Shown here: positions 37,626 through 45,908 of the stretch, in pieces
How the letters are laid out: every line of letters begins with the position of its first letter
Position numbering within the stretch: position 1 is the first letter of the stretch
Program-made: the position numbers and the translations under genes
DNA from: Streptomyces antnestii
GTDB lineage: Bacteria; Actinomycetota; Actinomycetes; Streptomycetales; Streptomycetaceae
DNA: 64,000 nucleotides
Reading direction: 5' to 3'
NCBI RefSeq assembly: GCF_004005495.1
Contig: NZ_RZYA01000002.1
Coordinates: 310,001 to 374,000 of the forward strand
Notes under the pieces: model-generated
What the model was told of the DNA's origin: nothing
What the model saw: the letters and a program-made list of their open reading frames with translations, nothing else
Databases searched by the model: none

Positions 37626-39056
37626 TCAGAGGTGGTAGGAGTACTCGGTGAACTCCCAGTCCGTGACGTGGTGGTTGAAGCGCTCGACCTCGTTGCGCTT
37701 GTAGGAGAGGAAGGAGGCCGTGAACGCCTTGCCGAGGACCTCGGTCAGCGCGTCGTCCGCCTCCAGTGCGTCGAGCGCGGCGGGCAGCGTCGTCGGCAGC
37801 GGCGGCGACTTCTCGGGGTCGTAGCCGTAGCCCTCGAGGGGCGCGGGCGGCTCGCTGCCGTCCTGGATGCCGAGGACGGCGGCGGCGCAGAGCGCGGCGA
37901 CGGCGAGATAGGGGTTGGCGCTGGCGTCGCCGAGCCGCAGTTCGAGACGGGTGCCGCAGCCGCGCTCGGGTGGGACACGGACCATGGCGCTGCGGTTGTC
38001 GAGGCCCCAGTCGACCAGCCAGGGCGCGAGGGTGTCGGGCCCGAAGCGCTTGTAGGAGTTGACGGTCGGGTTGAGCAGCGCCGCCAGGGCGGGCGCGTGG
38101 GCGAGGATGCCGGCGACGGCGTGCCGGGCGGTGTCCGACAGGCCGTACGCGCCGGTGGGGTCGTCGAAGACGTTGCGGCCCGCGCCGGTCCCGGTGCCGG
38201 TCCCGGTTCCGGTGTCGGCCCCGGTCGCGGAGTCATCGGCGGATTCGGCGGATACGGCGGATACGGCGGAGAAGTGGAGGTGGAAGCCGGAGCCGCCCGC
38301 GTCGTTGAAGGGTTTGGCCATGAAGGTGGCCAACTTCCCTTCCTTTCGGGCGAGTTCCTTGACGGCGGCCTTGAAGAGGAACGCGCGGTCGGCGGCGTCC
38401 ATGGCCTCGGAGTGGTTCAGGTTGATCTCGAACTGCCCGGCGTCGAACTCGTGGTTCCCGCTGATCACGCCGATGTCGAGATCGCGGAGCCGGCGCAGCG
38501 CGGGCAGCAGGTGGTTGTCGGCGTCGGCGCGCAGGCCCGCGGTGTAGACGGCGCCGGTGACGCCCTGTCCGTAGCGGCGCCAGCCGGTCGGCGCCGCGGT
38601 GTCCGGTTCGAGCAGGAAGTACTCCAGCTCGGGGCCGACGACGGGGCGCAGGCCGGCCTGTTCGCAGCGGGCGAGCACCGAGCGGAGCAGGTCGCGCGGG
38701 GACTCCGGGCTGGGGGAGCCGGTCGCGGGGTCGGTGCTCTCGCCCAGACACCAGGCGACGCCGGGCTCCCACGGAAGGGCGCGGAGGGTGCTCAGGTCGG
38801 GCCGTACGGTCACGTCGGGAAGGCCCGCGTCGAGCCCGCCCGCGACCGGTACGACATCACCCTGGGGGCTGGTGTGGTAGACGGCGCGACAGAAGGCGAG
38901 TCCGTGATCGCGGGCCGAGGGCAGATGGTCGAGCAGGACGTCGCGGGCGCGGTCGGTGCCGATGAGGTCGGGGTACGTCACCCGGACCACGTCGATGCCG
39001 TCGGCGGCGAGCCGGTCCATGGTCGGGCGGAGTTCTGGGGTGTCTTGAGCGCTCAC
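37626..39056 (-). CDS. Glutamine-synthetase-like gamma-glutamyl-amine ligase
   Basis: A 476-residue glutamine synthetase homologue. Catalytic landmarks: VVGPELEYFLLE, GNHEFDAGQFEINLNHSEAM, TFMAKPF, GSGFHLHFS, NSYKRF, NRSAMVRVP and LELRLGDASANPYLA. The rest of the cluster points to a GlnA3/GlnA4, PuuA or IpuC-type enzyme that joins glutamate to an amine using ATP, rather than ammonia assimilation. Residues 264-294 are a low-complexity insertion (Ser/Ala, then Thr/Gly repeats) directly after the conserved FHLHFS strand. GTG 39056 has GAGGAG six bases before it. It heads the operon with the P450. The similar GS genes next to P450 and ferredoxin genes in Mycobacterium piperidine and morpholine clusters are a useful precedent. 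Confidence 0.88.
   Translation of the reverse strand: MSAQDTPELRPTMDRLAADGIDVVRVTYPDLIGTDRARDVLLDHLPSARDHGLAFCRAVYHTSPQGDVVPVAGGLDAGLPDVTVRPDLSTLRALPWEPGVAWCLGESTDPATGSPSPESPRDLLRSVLARCEQAGLRPVVGPELEYFLLEPDTAAPTGWRRYGQGVTGAVYTAGLRADADNHLLPALRRLRDLDIGVISGNHEFDAGQFEINLNHSEAMDAADRAFLFKAAVKELARKEGKLATFMAKPFNDAGGSGFHLHFSAVSAVSAESADDSATGADTGTGTGTGTGAGRNVFDDPTGAYGLSDTARHAVAGILAHAPALAALLNPTVNSYKRFGPDTLAPWLVDWGLDNRSAMVRVPPERGCGTRLELRLGDASANPYLAVAALCAAAVLGIQDGSEPPAPLEGYGYDPEKSPPLPTTLPAALDALEADDALTEVLGKAFTASFLSYKRNEVERFNHHVTDWEFTEYSYHL
38180..38275. repeat. Short tandem repeats inside the GS-like gene
   Basis: Two runs lie side by side. Degenerate 6- to 12-base units of the type CCGGTCCCGGTG cover about 38184-38230 and encode the Thr-Gly string. 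9-base units of the type GCGGATACG cover about 38238-38272 and encode Ser-Ala-Val. Both keep the reading frame, and they are prone to copy-number change. Confidence 0.7.
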
Positions 39057-39231
39057 CGATGTCTCCTCGGCGGATGTGAACGGGGCGTGGTGGACGGCGG
39101 CGGGCGGGGGCGGACCACCCGGTGAGGCGCCGGCGCCGGAGCCGGAGCCGGAGTCCGAGCCGGAGCCGGAGTCCGAGCCGGCGCCGGAGCCGGGGGCGGG
39201 CGGCGGTCGCGTCGGGCCTCTGCCGCCTGCT
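39057..39231. repeat. Leader of the GS-P450 operon with GAGCCG repeats
   Basis: This 175-base leader lies between the predicted transcription start and the GTG of the GS-like gene. From about 39128 to 39195 it consists of tandem GCCGGA and GAGCCG units (with GAGTCCGAG variants). No gene is seen. The frame is open on the minus strand through it, giving a Gly/Ser string, but the ribosome site at 39061-39066 and the family start argue against translation there. Confidence 0.55.
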
Positions 39232-39272
39232 GTTTGATGCCAAACGGTATGGATGGCCGCCCCTCTCCGCAA
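39232..39272 (-). promoter_or_regulatory. Promoter and operator of the GS-P450 operon
   Basis: Reading the minus strand: -35 TTGCGG (39272-39267), a 17-base spacer, -10 TACCGT (39249-39244), then the operator GTTTG-ATGC-CAAAC (plus-strand 39232-39245), which starts at the edge of the -10 box and covers the expected transcription start. The same motif sits in the same position relative to the divergent promoter. A repressor bound here would block initiation. Confidence 0.72.
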
Positions 39273-39309
39273 GGGGTCGGGGGAAAGAATTTATCCATCT
39301 GGATAGCTC

Positions 39310-39352
39310 TTGACCAGGGTCCGTTCGCTTCCTATGTTGTTTGAAGCCAAAC
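39310..39352 (+). promoter_or_regulatory. Promoter and operator of the ferredoxin-hpa operon
   Basis: -35 TTGACC (39310-39315), a 17-base spacer, -10 TATGTT (39333-39338), then directly GTTTG-AAGC-CAAAC (39339-39352) over the expected start of transcription. The promoter is close to the vegetative consensus, and the inverted repeat has perfect 5-base arms. It is the clearest promoter-operator unit in the window. Confidence 0.8.
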
Positions 39353-39462
39353 GAGTGAGGGTGTGGCGGTCGTCCACACCCTTTTGGCCGGGGCCCGGCC
39401 TAGGGGCCGGGCCCCACTTCCCCCGGTGCGCCCCGACGCCCTCACCTCCAGGAGGACCGGCC

Positions 39463-39651
39463 ATGAAGGTCGTCGTCGACATGAACAAATGCCAGGACCA
39501 CGGACAGTGCGTCTTCTCGGCCCCTGACGTCTTCCAGCTGGACGACACCGGGCGCCTCGCCTACGTCAGCGAGCCCGACGACGCGCTGCGCGACGAGGTC
39601 GAGGAGGCCGCCGACGTCTGTCCCCTGCAGGCCATCCGGATCGAGGCCTGA
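39463..39651 (+). CDS. 3Fe-4S ferredoxin of the P450 system
   Basis: A 62-residue ferredoxin with Cys 10, 16 and 53 (CQDHGQC and DVCPLQAI), the spacing of single 3Fe-4S cluster ferredoxins that serve actinobacterial P450s. AGGAGGACC precedes the ATG. The gene opens the operon, and the reductase follows after one base. It should pass electrons one at a time to the P450 encoded in the divergent operon. Confidence 0.95.
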   Translation: MKVVVDMNKCQDHGQCVFSAPDVFQLDDTGRLAYVSEPDDALRDEVEEAADVCPLQAIRIEA

Positions 39652-39652
39652 G

Positions 39653-40897
39653 ATGACCGCCACGCCCCACGACTCCCCGGGCCCGGGGCGCGTCGTCGTC
39701 GCCGGTGCCTCGATGGGTGGTCTGCGCGCCGCCGAGCAGCTGCGTGCCGCCGGCTGGACCGGGGCGATCACGGTCGTCGGGGACGAGCCCCACATGCCGT
39801 ACAACCGGCCCCCGCTGAGCAAGGACGTCCTCGCGGGCGCCGCGCCGTTCGAGTCCCTCGCGTTCACACCGCGAGCGAGCACCGCGGACGTCGAGTGGCG
39901 TCTCGGCACCTCCGTCACCGCGGCCCGTCTCGCCGAGCGGGTCGTCGTCCTCGACGACGGGACGGAACTCCCCTTCGACGGCCTGGTCGTCGCCACCGGA
40001 ATGCGGCCACGCAGGCTCCGTTGCGCCGGTCCCGCCGGCCCCGGCAGCGGCCGGCACACCGTGCGGACCCTCGCCGACGCCCAGGCTCTGCGGGACGAAC
40101 TCACCCGGCCCGGCGTCCGCGTGGTCGTCGTCGGCGCGGGCTTCATCGGCTGCGAGGTGGCCGCCACGGCCAAGGGTCTCGGCGTAGCCGACATCACCGT
40201 GGTCGACCCCGAACCGCTGCCCATGCTGCGCCCGCTCGGCGAACTGCTGGCCCGCTCGCTGCACCGGCGCCACGAGGAACGCGGAGTGCGCTTCGCCCTC
40301 GGCGTGGGCGTCGCCCGCTTCGAGGGCGAGGACCGGGTGACCGGCGTAGTCCTGAGCGACGGGTCCGTCCTGCCGGCCGACGTCGTCGTGGAGTCGGTCG
40401 GCTCCATCGCCAACACCGAATGGCTCGACGGCAACGGCCTCGACCTCACCGACGGCGTCCTCACCGACGAGCACCTGCGCGTCGGCGGCCACCTCCACGT
40501 CGTCGCCGTCGGCGACGTGGCACGCTTCCCCAACGCCCGCTACGACGGCGTGCCCCGACGCGTCGAGCACTGGTCGATCCCCACCGACACCGCCAAGCAC
40601 GCCGCGAAGACCCTGGTGGCCCATCTCGCCGGGACGCAGGCGAAGGCCGAGCCGTTCGCCCCGCTGCCCACCTTCTGGAGCGACCAGCACGAGTTCCGGC
40701 TGCAGTCGTTCGGCGCCCCCGCCCTCGGCACCGCCGACGTACGCGTCCTGGACGGCGACCCGGAAGGCGACGTCCTCGTGGGCTACCACGCCGACGACCG
40801 GCTCGTCGGGGTGGTGGCGCTCGGCGGCCGTGCCGCCACCACCGGCGCCGCCCGCTACCGCGCCCAGCTCCTCGCGCAGCCCGCCCTCACCTCGTAA
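39653..40897 (+). CDS. FAD-dependent ferredoxin reductase
   Basis: A 414-residue two-dinucleotide-fold flavoprotein. The FAD motif is VVVAGASMGGLRAAEQLRAA (residues 14-33), the NAD motif is VVVVGAGFIGCEVAATA (about 159-175), the second FAD segment is VAVGDVARFPN, and the C-terminal reductase domain begins near FWSDQHEFRLQSFG. It resembles putidaredoxin/rhodocoxin reductases and would oxidise NADH to reduce the adjacent ferredoxin. It starts one base after the ferredoxin stop, so the two are co-translated. Confidence 0.94.
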   Translation: MTATPHDSPGPGRVVVAGASMGGLRAAEQLRAAGWTGAITVVGDEPHMPYNRPPLSKDVLAGAAPFESLAFTPRASTADVEWRLGTSVTAARLAERVVVLDDGTELPFDGLVVATGMRPRRLRCAGPAGPGSGRHTVRTLADAQALRDELTRPGVRVVVVGAGFIGCEVAATAKGLGVADITVVDPEPLPMLRPLGELLARSLHRRHEERGVRFALGVGVARFEGEDRVTGVVLSDGSVLPADVVVESVGSIANTEWLDGNGLDLTDGVLTDEHLRVGGHLHVVAVGDVARFPNARYDGVPRRVEHWSIPTDTAKHAAKTLVAHLAGTQAKAEPFAPLPTFWSDQHEFRLQSFGAPALGTADVRVLDGDPEGDVLVGYHADDRLVGVVALGGRAATTGAARYRAQLLAQPALTS

Positions 40898-40909
40898 GGA
40901 ACCCCTGTC

Positions 40910-41716
40910 ATGGCCAGCGTCCGTGGTTACTTCCACCCCAAGACGGCGACCGGCGACGCCTCGCTGATCCCCTCCCCGCCGTGGCACTACTCCGGCGACC
41001 TGCTCACCGTCGAGTACCGCACCGACCCGGCCCGGGTCCGCGAACTCCTGCCCGAACCACTGGAGTTGGCCGACGAGGATCCCGGCGCCGTCGCGCTGAT
41101 CTGGGCCGACTGGCAGTCGTGCGCCGCGGACGGGAGTCAGCTACTCGACCCCGTGCTCGCCCAGTACAAGGAGGCCTTCGCGGTCGTGCGCTGCCAGTAC
41201 AAGGGGCGCACCTACTCGCGGTGCGTGTACATCTGGGTCGACAAGGACTTCGCCCTCGCGCGCGGCCTGCACCAGGGCTACCCGAAGAAGCTCGGCTCGA
41301 TCCACCAGACCCGCCCCCACCCCTACGGGCCCGCCCCCAGGATCGAGGCGGGCGCCCGCTTCGGCGCCACCCTCGCCGCGGCCGACCGGCGCCTCGCCCA
41401 GGCCGTGGTCACTCTGCGGGAGCCGTCCGAGACCAACGGGTTCGTCAACGGCCACCCGATGGCACACCACCGCTGGCTGCCCTCGATCGAGAAGGGCAAG
41501 GGTCTCGCCCTCGACGAGCTGATCGAGACCGGCGCCGCGTCCTTCGAGGCGGGCCAGGCGTGGGTCGGCGACGGCGACCTCGAACTCTTCGAGGCGCCCA
41601 CCGAGGAACTGGCCCGCCTCGAGATCCGCGAGCCCATCGCCGCCTACTACCGGCAGGTCGGCGTGGTGTGGGACGGCGGCACGCTCCTCGAATCCGGCAC
41701 GTCCGAGGCCGGGTAA
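40910..41716 (+). CDS. Acetoacetate-decarboxylase-family enzyme
   Basis: A 268-residue protein with the ADC-family Lys pair in GLHQGYPKKLGSIHQT (Schiff-base Lys with its neighbour) and the fold elements PPWHYSGDLLTVEYRTDP and YSRCVYIWVDKDFALARG. ADC-like enzymes decarboxylate beta-keto acids, and relatives act as aldolase-dehydratases on pyruvate adducts. Its place between an electron-transfer pair and meta-cleavage enzymes suggests a step on a keto-acid intermediate of the same route. Twelve bases separate it from the reductase gene. The exact reaction is unknown. Confidence 0.85.
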   Translation: MASVRGYFHPKTATGDASLIPSPPWHYSGDLLTVEYRTDPARVRELLPEPLELADEDPGAVALIWADWQSCAADGSQLLDPVLAQYKEAFAVVRCQYKGRTYSRCVYIWVDKDFALARGLHQGYPKKLGSIHQTRPHPYGPAPRIEAGARFGATLAAADRRLAQAVVTLREPSETNGFVNGHPMAHHRWLPSIEKGKGLALDELIETGAASFEAGQAWVGDGDLELFEAPTEELARLEIREPIAAYYRQVGVVWDGGTLLESGTSEAG

Positions 41717-41750
41717 CTCCCTTGTTCCGTACGCTGCTTGGAGACTGGAC

Positions 41751-43214
41751 ATGAGTGCACACACCCTCACCGTGGCCGGGGTCGCCGTCGACACCCGGCA
41801 CTGGGTCGGCGGCGAGCGCGTCACCTCCGCCGAGACCTTCACCGACCACTCGCCGATCGACGGGACCGTCCTCGGTGAGATCGCCCGCGGCACCGCCACG
41901 GAGGCCTCGGCCGCCGTCGCCGCCGCACGCGCCGCGTTCCCCGGCTGGGCGGCCACCCCGCCCGCCGAACGGGCCCGCATCCTGCACGTCGTCGCCGACG
42001 GTGTGGAGAAGCGTATCGAGGACCTGGCGATCGTCGAGACGCATGACAACGGGGCCCTCCTCCGTTCCCACCGGCGCGGTGTGATGCCCCGCGTGGCACA
42101 CAACTTCCGCTTCTTCGCCGACTGGCTCCTCAAGCTGGGCCACGACGACTTCGCCACCCGCGGCCACACCAACCACGTCAGCTGGGATCCGGCCGGCCCC
42201 TGCGTCCTGATCACGCCGTGGAACGCGCCCCTGATGCTGGCCAGTTGGAAGATCGCCCCCGCGCTCGCCGCGGGCGACACGGTGATCCTCAAGCCCGCCG
42301 AATGGTCGCCGCTCACCGCTTCCCTGCTCGCCGACATCGCCGCCGAGGCAGGACTCCCCGCCGGCGTGCTGAACATCGTGCAGGGCTATGGCGCCGAGGC
42401 CGGCAGCGCCCTCGTCTCCCACCCCGACGTGCGCCGCATCAGCTTCACCGGGTCGGTGCCCACCGCGAAGACCATCGCCGCCGCAGCAGCCGCCAACCTG
42501 GTGCCCGCCAGCTTCGAACTCGGCGGAAAATCACCGCTGTTGGTCTTCGCCGACGCCGACCTCGACCTCGCCGTGGATCTCGCCGTCGAGCAGTACGACA
42601 ACGCCGGCCAGGTGTGCCTCGCCGCCACCCGCATCCTCGTCGAGGAGACGGTCGCGGACGAGTTCACCCGGCGGTTCACCGAGAAGGCGTCGGCCCTGCG
42701 GCAGGGCGACCCGCGCGACGAGGCCACCGACATCGGGCCCAACATCCACCCCCGTCAGCTGGAGAAGATCGACGGCTTCGTGCAGCGCGCGCTCACGGCC
42801 GGGGCGCGCGCCGTCATCGGCGGCCACCGGGGCGAGGGCCAGTTCTACGCGCCGACGCTCCTCACCGACGTCGCGCAGGACTCCGAGATCGTCCAGGAGG
42901 AGGTCTTCGGCCCGGTCCTGACCCTGCAGACCTTCGCCGACGAGGACGAGGCGGTCCGCCTGGCCAATGACACCCGCTTCGGGCTCGCCGCCACCGTCGC
43001 CACCGGCGACAAGGCACGCGCCGAGCGCGTGACCGCGCAGCTCGTGGCCGGCACCGTCTGGGTCAACTGCTTCTTCGTACGGGACCTCCAGGCCCCCTTC
43101 GGCGGCTCCCGGCAGTCCGGGGTGGGCCGCGAGGGCGGCACGTGGAGCTTCGACTTCTACTGCGACCTCAAGAACACCGTCACCGCGCCGAGGGGCTGGC
43201 GGGACCATGGGTGA
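41751..43214 (+). CDS. 5-carboxymethyl-2-hydroxymuconate semialdehyde dehydrogenase (HpaE-like)
   Basis: A 487-residue aldehyde dehydrogenase with catalytic Cys in NAGQVCLAATRI, Glu in FELGGKSPLLVF, and the NAD-binding segment ITPWNAPLMLASWKIAPALA. The C-terminus NCFFVRDLQAPFGGSRQSGVGREGG matches the HpaE group, where VRDL..AFGG is typical. HpaE oxidises the ring-cleavage semialdehyde of homoprotocatechuate to the dicarboxylate. The next gene, the HpaD-type dioxygenase, overlaps it by eight bases, which supports the assignment. Confidence 0.85.
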   Translation: MSAHTLTVAGVAVDTRHWVGGERVTSAETFTDHSPIDGTVLGEIARGTATEASAAVAAARAAFPGWAATPPAERARILHVVADGVEKRIEDLAIVETHDNGALLRSHRRGVMPRVAHNFRFFADWLLKLGHDDFATRGHTNHVSWDPAGPCVLITPWNAPLMLASWKIAPALAAGDTVILKPAEWSPLTASLLADIAAEAGLPAGVLNIVQGYGAEAGSALVSHPDVRRISFTGSVPTAKTIAAAAAANLVPASFELGGKSPLLVFADADLDLAVDLAVEQYDNAGQVCLAATRILVEETVADEFTRRFTEKASALRQGDPRDEATDIGPNIHPRQLEKIDGFVQRALTAGARAVIGGHRGEGQFYAPTLLTDVAQDSEIVQEEVFGPVLTLQTFADEDEAVRLANDTRFGLAATVATGDKARAERVTAQLVAGTVWVNCFFVRDLQAPFGGSRQSGVGREGGTWSFDFYCDLKNTVTAPRGWRDHG

Positions 43215-44142
43215 GATCGTCGGGGCGGGACTGCTCGCCCATGTCCCCACCGTCGTACTCCCGCAGGAGACACGGTTCGAGCTGAACGAGGGCAAGGAGA
43301 TCACCCTTGTCACCGGGCTCGACGAACTGCGGCGCGAGGTGTTCGAGAGCGACGACTACGACACCGTCGTCGTCCTGGACTCGCACTGGGCCACCACCGT
43401 CGAGTTCGTCGTCACCGCACAGCAGCGCAGGGCCGGCCTCTTCACCTCCGAAGAGCTGCCGCGCGGCATGTGCCGCATGCCGTACGACTTTCCCGGCGAC
43501 CCCGAACTGGCCGCGAACATAGCCAGGTTCGCCGACAAGCACGGCACGTGGATCACCGCGATCGACGACCCGTACCTGCCGATCTACTACGCCACCACCA
43601 ACCTGTGGAAGTTCCTCGGCGAGGGCCTGCCCGACAAGAGGTGGGTCACCATCGGTGTGTGTCAGACAGGCGACATGGAGGACCACCTGCGCCTCGGCCG
43701 CGCGCTCGCCGACGGCATCGCCGCCACCCCGGGCCGCCGCGTCCTGCTCATCGCCTCGGGCGCCCTCTCGCACACCTTCTGGCCGCTGCGTGAGCTGCGC
43801 GACCACGAATCGAGCGACCCCGCTCACATCTTCTCGCCCGGGGCCCGCGAGGCCGACCTCGAACGCATCGCCTGGTTCAAGGAGGGCCGCCACGACAAGG
43901 TGCTCGACACCATGGACGCATTCTGGAAGTTCAAGCCCGAGGCCAGGTTCTTCCACTACATCATGATGGCGGGCGCCCTCGGCGAGCGTGCCTGCGTCGC
44001 CGAGGCACGCCAGTACGGCGCGTACGAGAACTCGATCGGCACCGGCCAGGTCCACCTGTGGTTCGACCGCCCCGCCGCCGGGTGGACCGGCGACGGCCTG
44101 CCCGCACGACCCGCCCCGCACAACCCCCACCGCCGCGCCTAG
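43207..44142 (+). CDS. Homoprotocatechuate 2,3-dioxygenase-like extradiol enzyme (HpaD type, LigB fold)
   Basis: A 311-residue class III extradiol dioxygenase. The metal and catalytic His landmarks are GLLAHVPTVVLP near the start, VVVLDSHWATT and LLIASGALSHTFWP. The ending SIGTGQVHLWFD corresponds to SSGTGQVN in E. coli HpaD as I recall it. It would open the ring of 3,4-dihydroxyphenylacetate with iron(II) and O2. Its ATG lies inside the HpaE-like gene (eight-base overlap), so the pair is co-translated. Other catechols with a short acid side chain remain possible substrates. Confidence 0.85.
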   Translation: MGEIVGAGLLAHVPTVVLPQETRFELNEGKEITLVTGLDELRREVFESDDYDTVVVLDSHWATTVEFVVTAQQRRAGLFTSEELPRGMCRMPYDFPGDPELAANIARFADKHGTWITAIDDPYLPIYYATTNLWKFLGEGLPDKRWVTIGVCQTGDMEDHLRLGRALADGIAATPGRRVLLIASGALSHTFWPLRELRDHESSDPAHIFSPGAREADLERIAWFKEGRHDKVLDTMDAFWKFKPEARFFHYIMMAGALGERACVAEARQYGAYENSIGTGQVHLWFDRPAAGWTGDGLPARPAPHNPHRRA

Positions 44143-44152
44143 GAGCCCTCTC

Positions 44153-45001
44153 ATGCCCGAGTACCGCCGCATTCTGCTGGACGGCGCGGCCGTCCAGGTC
44201 GTCCGCGAGGACGACGAGCTGGTCGCCGGTGACGGCCGCCGCGTCAAGGCGGAGGACGCCCACCACCTCCCGCCGGTCGTCCCGTCGAAGGTCGTCGCCG
44301 TCCACCTCAACCACCGCAGCCGCGTCGACGAGTTCCGGATCGACCTCGCGCCCACACCGACGTACTTCCACAAGCCGACCTCGGCACTCAACTCCCACAA
44401 GGGCGCGGTCGTCCGCCCCGAGGGCTGCAAGTGGCTCAACTACGAGGGTGAGGTGGCGATCGTCATCGGCAAGACGGCGCGGAACATCTCGCCGGCGGAG
44501 GCGGGGGAGTACATCGCGGGCTACACGGTCGCCAACGACTACGGCCTGCACGACTTCCGTGACACCGACGCCGGGTCCATGCTCCGGGTGAAGGGCTCCG
44601 ACACCCTGTGCCCGCTCGGCCCCGGCCTGGTCACCGACTGGGACTTCCACGACAAGTACCTGCGCACCTACGTCAACGGAGAGGTGGTGCAGGACGGTTC
44701 GACCGCCGAGATGGAGTGGGACATGCACTACCTCGTGGCCGACATCGCCCGCACCATCACCCTGTACCCGGGCGACGTGCTGCTGTCCGGCACACCGGCC
44801 AACTCCCGCCCCGTACAGCCCGGTGACGTGGTGGAGGTCGAGGTGGAGGGCCTGGGCCGGCTGACCAACCACATCGTCACCGGCCCCACCCCGATCCGCT
44901 CCGACGTGGGCGCCCAGCCCACCGAGTCGGAGGAGGTCCGCTCGACCGCGCTGGGCGGCGACTGGGAGTTCCGCGGCATCCGCCCGCCGCGCCGCGGCTG
45001 A
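44153..45001 (+). CDS. Fumarylacetoacetate-hydrolase-family isomerase/decarboxylase (HpaG type)
   Basis: A 282-residue FAH-family protein with metal ligands in LNYEGEVAIVIGKTAR and VANDYGLHDFRDTDAG and the closing motif LLSGTPANSRPVQPGDVVEVEVEGLG. In the homoprotocatechuate pathway HpaG decarboxylates and isomerises the oxo-tricarboxylate. E. coli HpaG is a fusion of two such domains, whereas this one is single. AGGAG lies seven bases before ATG 44153, and the gene follows the dioxygenase by ten bases. A GC-rich hairpin follows the stop. Confidence 0.83.
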   Translation: MPEYRRILLDGAAVQVVREDDELVAGDGRRVKAEDAHHLPPVVPSKVVAVHLNHRSRVDEFRIDLAPTPTYFHKPTSALNSHKGAVVRPEGCKWLNYEGEVAIVIGKTARNISPAEAGEYIAGYTVANDYGLHDFRDTDAGSMLRVKGSDTLCPLGPGLVTDWDFHDKYLRTYVNGEVVQDGSTAEMEWDMHYLVADIARTITLYPGDVLLSGTPANSRPVQPGDVVEVEVEGLGRLTNHIVTGPTPIRSDVGAQPTESEEVRSTALGGDWEFRGIRPPRRG

Positions 45002-45018
45002 CGGCACACGAGCCGCGT

Positions 45019-45051
45019 CGCGCCGGGCCGGACCGAGAACCGCCCGGCGCG
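45019..45051 (+). terminator. Hairpin after the hpa-type operon
   Basis: CGCGCCGGGC (45019-45028) pairs with GCCCGGCGCG (45042-45051) across 13 bases, 17 bases past the stop of the FAH-family gene. It probably ends the ferredoxin-to-FAH transcript before the tetR gene. Confidence 0.65.
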
Positions 45052-45122
45052 GCGCCCCACGTGCGGTGACGCGCCGCGGACGGCGTGCCACCGCCGGACA
45101 CGCCCTAGGTAGGGTCCCTGAC

Positions 45123-45767
45123 GTGACCGAATCCGCCGAAGCGCCAGACGACAAGAAGAGCCGGAGCCCGCGGGCCAAGGCGCGCAAACGGGTGGACTAC
45201 GGGACCGGCCGGGACGCGCTCCTGAGCGCTGCCGTACGTGTGGTGGCCCGCGGTGGCCTGCGCAGACTGACCTACCGGGCGGTCGCGGAGGAGGCCGGTG
45301 TCACCCACGGTCTGGTCGTGCACCACTTCGGATCCCGTGACGCGCTCATCGAGGCGGCGCTGGCCCACACGGTGCACACCAGTCTGCACAGCAGCGCGAT
45401 GGAGTCCGGTACCGGCAGGACCGCGGACTTCGCGGCCGGGCTCTCGGAGATGGTCGCCGCGAGCCCGGACGCGCAGGCGTTCCAGTACGAGCTGATGCTG
45501 GAGTCCCGTCGCAGACCGGAGCTGCTGCCACCGCTGCGGGCCCTGTACGACGAGTACTTCGAGGCGGCCCTGCGCGAGCTGAACCGCATGCTGCCGGGCG
45601 ACGCGAGCCCGGCGCTCATGCGGCTCGTCTTCGCCGCCCTGGACGGCCTCGTCCTGCACCAACTGGTGCTCGGCGAGCCGGAGATGACCGACGCCGCCCT
45701 CGGCGAGCTCAGGTCCTTGCTGCGCCTGCTCGGGGCCGACTCCGGCACGGACGTCCGACCTTCGTAG
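45123..45767 (+). CDS. TetR-family regulator within the amine cluster
   Basis: A 214-residue TetR protein with a basic Ser/Lys/Arg N-terminus. The helix-turn-helix is at about 30-75 (ALLSAAVRVVARGGLRRLTY, then EEAGVTHGLVVHHFGSRDAL), followed by a helical ligand domain. GTG 45123 is favoured because the upstream open frame is not protein-like. TAGGGT lies seven bases before it, so a leaderless transcript is possible. It sits between the hpa-type operon and the permease operon, and either could be its target. The shared GTTTG-N4-CAAAC motif may be read by this protein or by the MarR protein at the cluster's end. Confidence 0.9.
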   Translation: MTESAEAPDDKKSRSPRAKARKRVDYGTGRDALLSAAVRVVARGGLRRLTYRAVAEEAGVTHGLVVHHFGSRDALIEAALAHTVHTSLHSSAMESGTGRTADFAAGLSEMVAASPDAQAFQYELMLESRRRPELLPPLRALYDEYFEAALRELNRMLPGDASPALMRLVFAALDGLVLHQLVLGEPEMTDAALGELRSLLRLLGADSGTDVRPS

Positions 45768-45858
45768 CCCGCGGGTGCGAGGGGCGGGCGGGGCAGCACC
45801 GGAACCAACCCGCAGGGCCTTGCCAAACGCCGAGTCCCGACCCACCATGGGGCAACTC

Positions 45859-45872
45859 GTTTGGCCTGAAAC
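45859..45872 (+). promoter_or_regulatory. Operator copy before the permease-puuC-puuD operon
   Basis: GTTTG-GCCT-GAAAC matches the motif of the two divergent promoters with one arm mismatch. Read on the other strand, GCCAAACGAGT is identical to the copy at 39346-39356. It lies 37 bases before the permease start. A TTGCCA at 45820-45825 may be part of the promoter, but the -10 box is unclear. Confidence 0.65.
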
Positions 45873-45908
45873 GAATCGCCCCTCCCTCATCCCCGGCAGG
45901 TGATCCGC

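Noticed and set aside
38180..38275. CRISPR-like repeats
   Set aside because: Units are 6-12 bases without unique spacers and lie in frame inside a gene. They are simple tandem repeats.
39057..39272. N-terminal extension of the GS-like protein through the Gly/Ser repeats
   Set aside because: The GAGGAG site at 39061-39066 and the promoter at 39244-39272 place the leader here. The extension is low complexity and would have to start upstream of the promoter.
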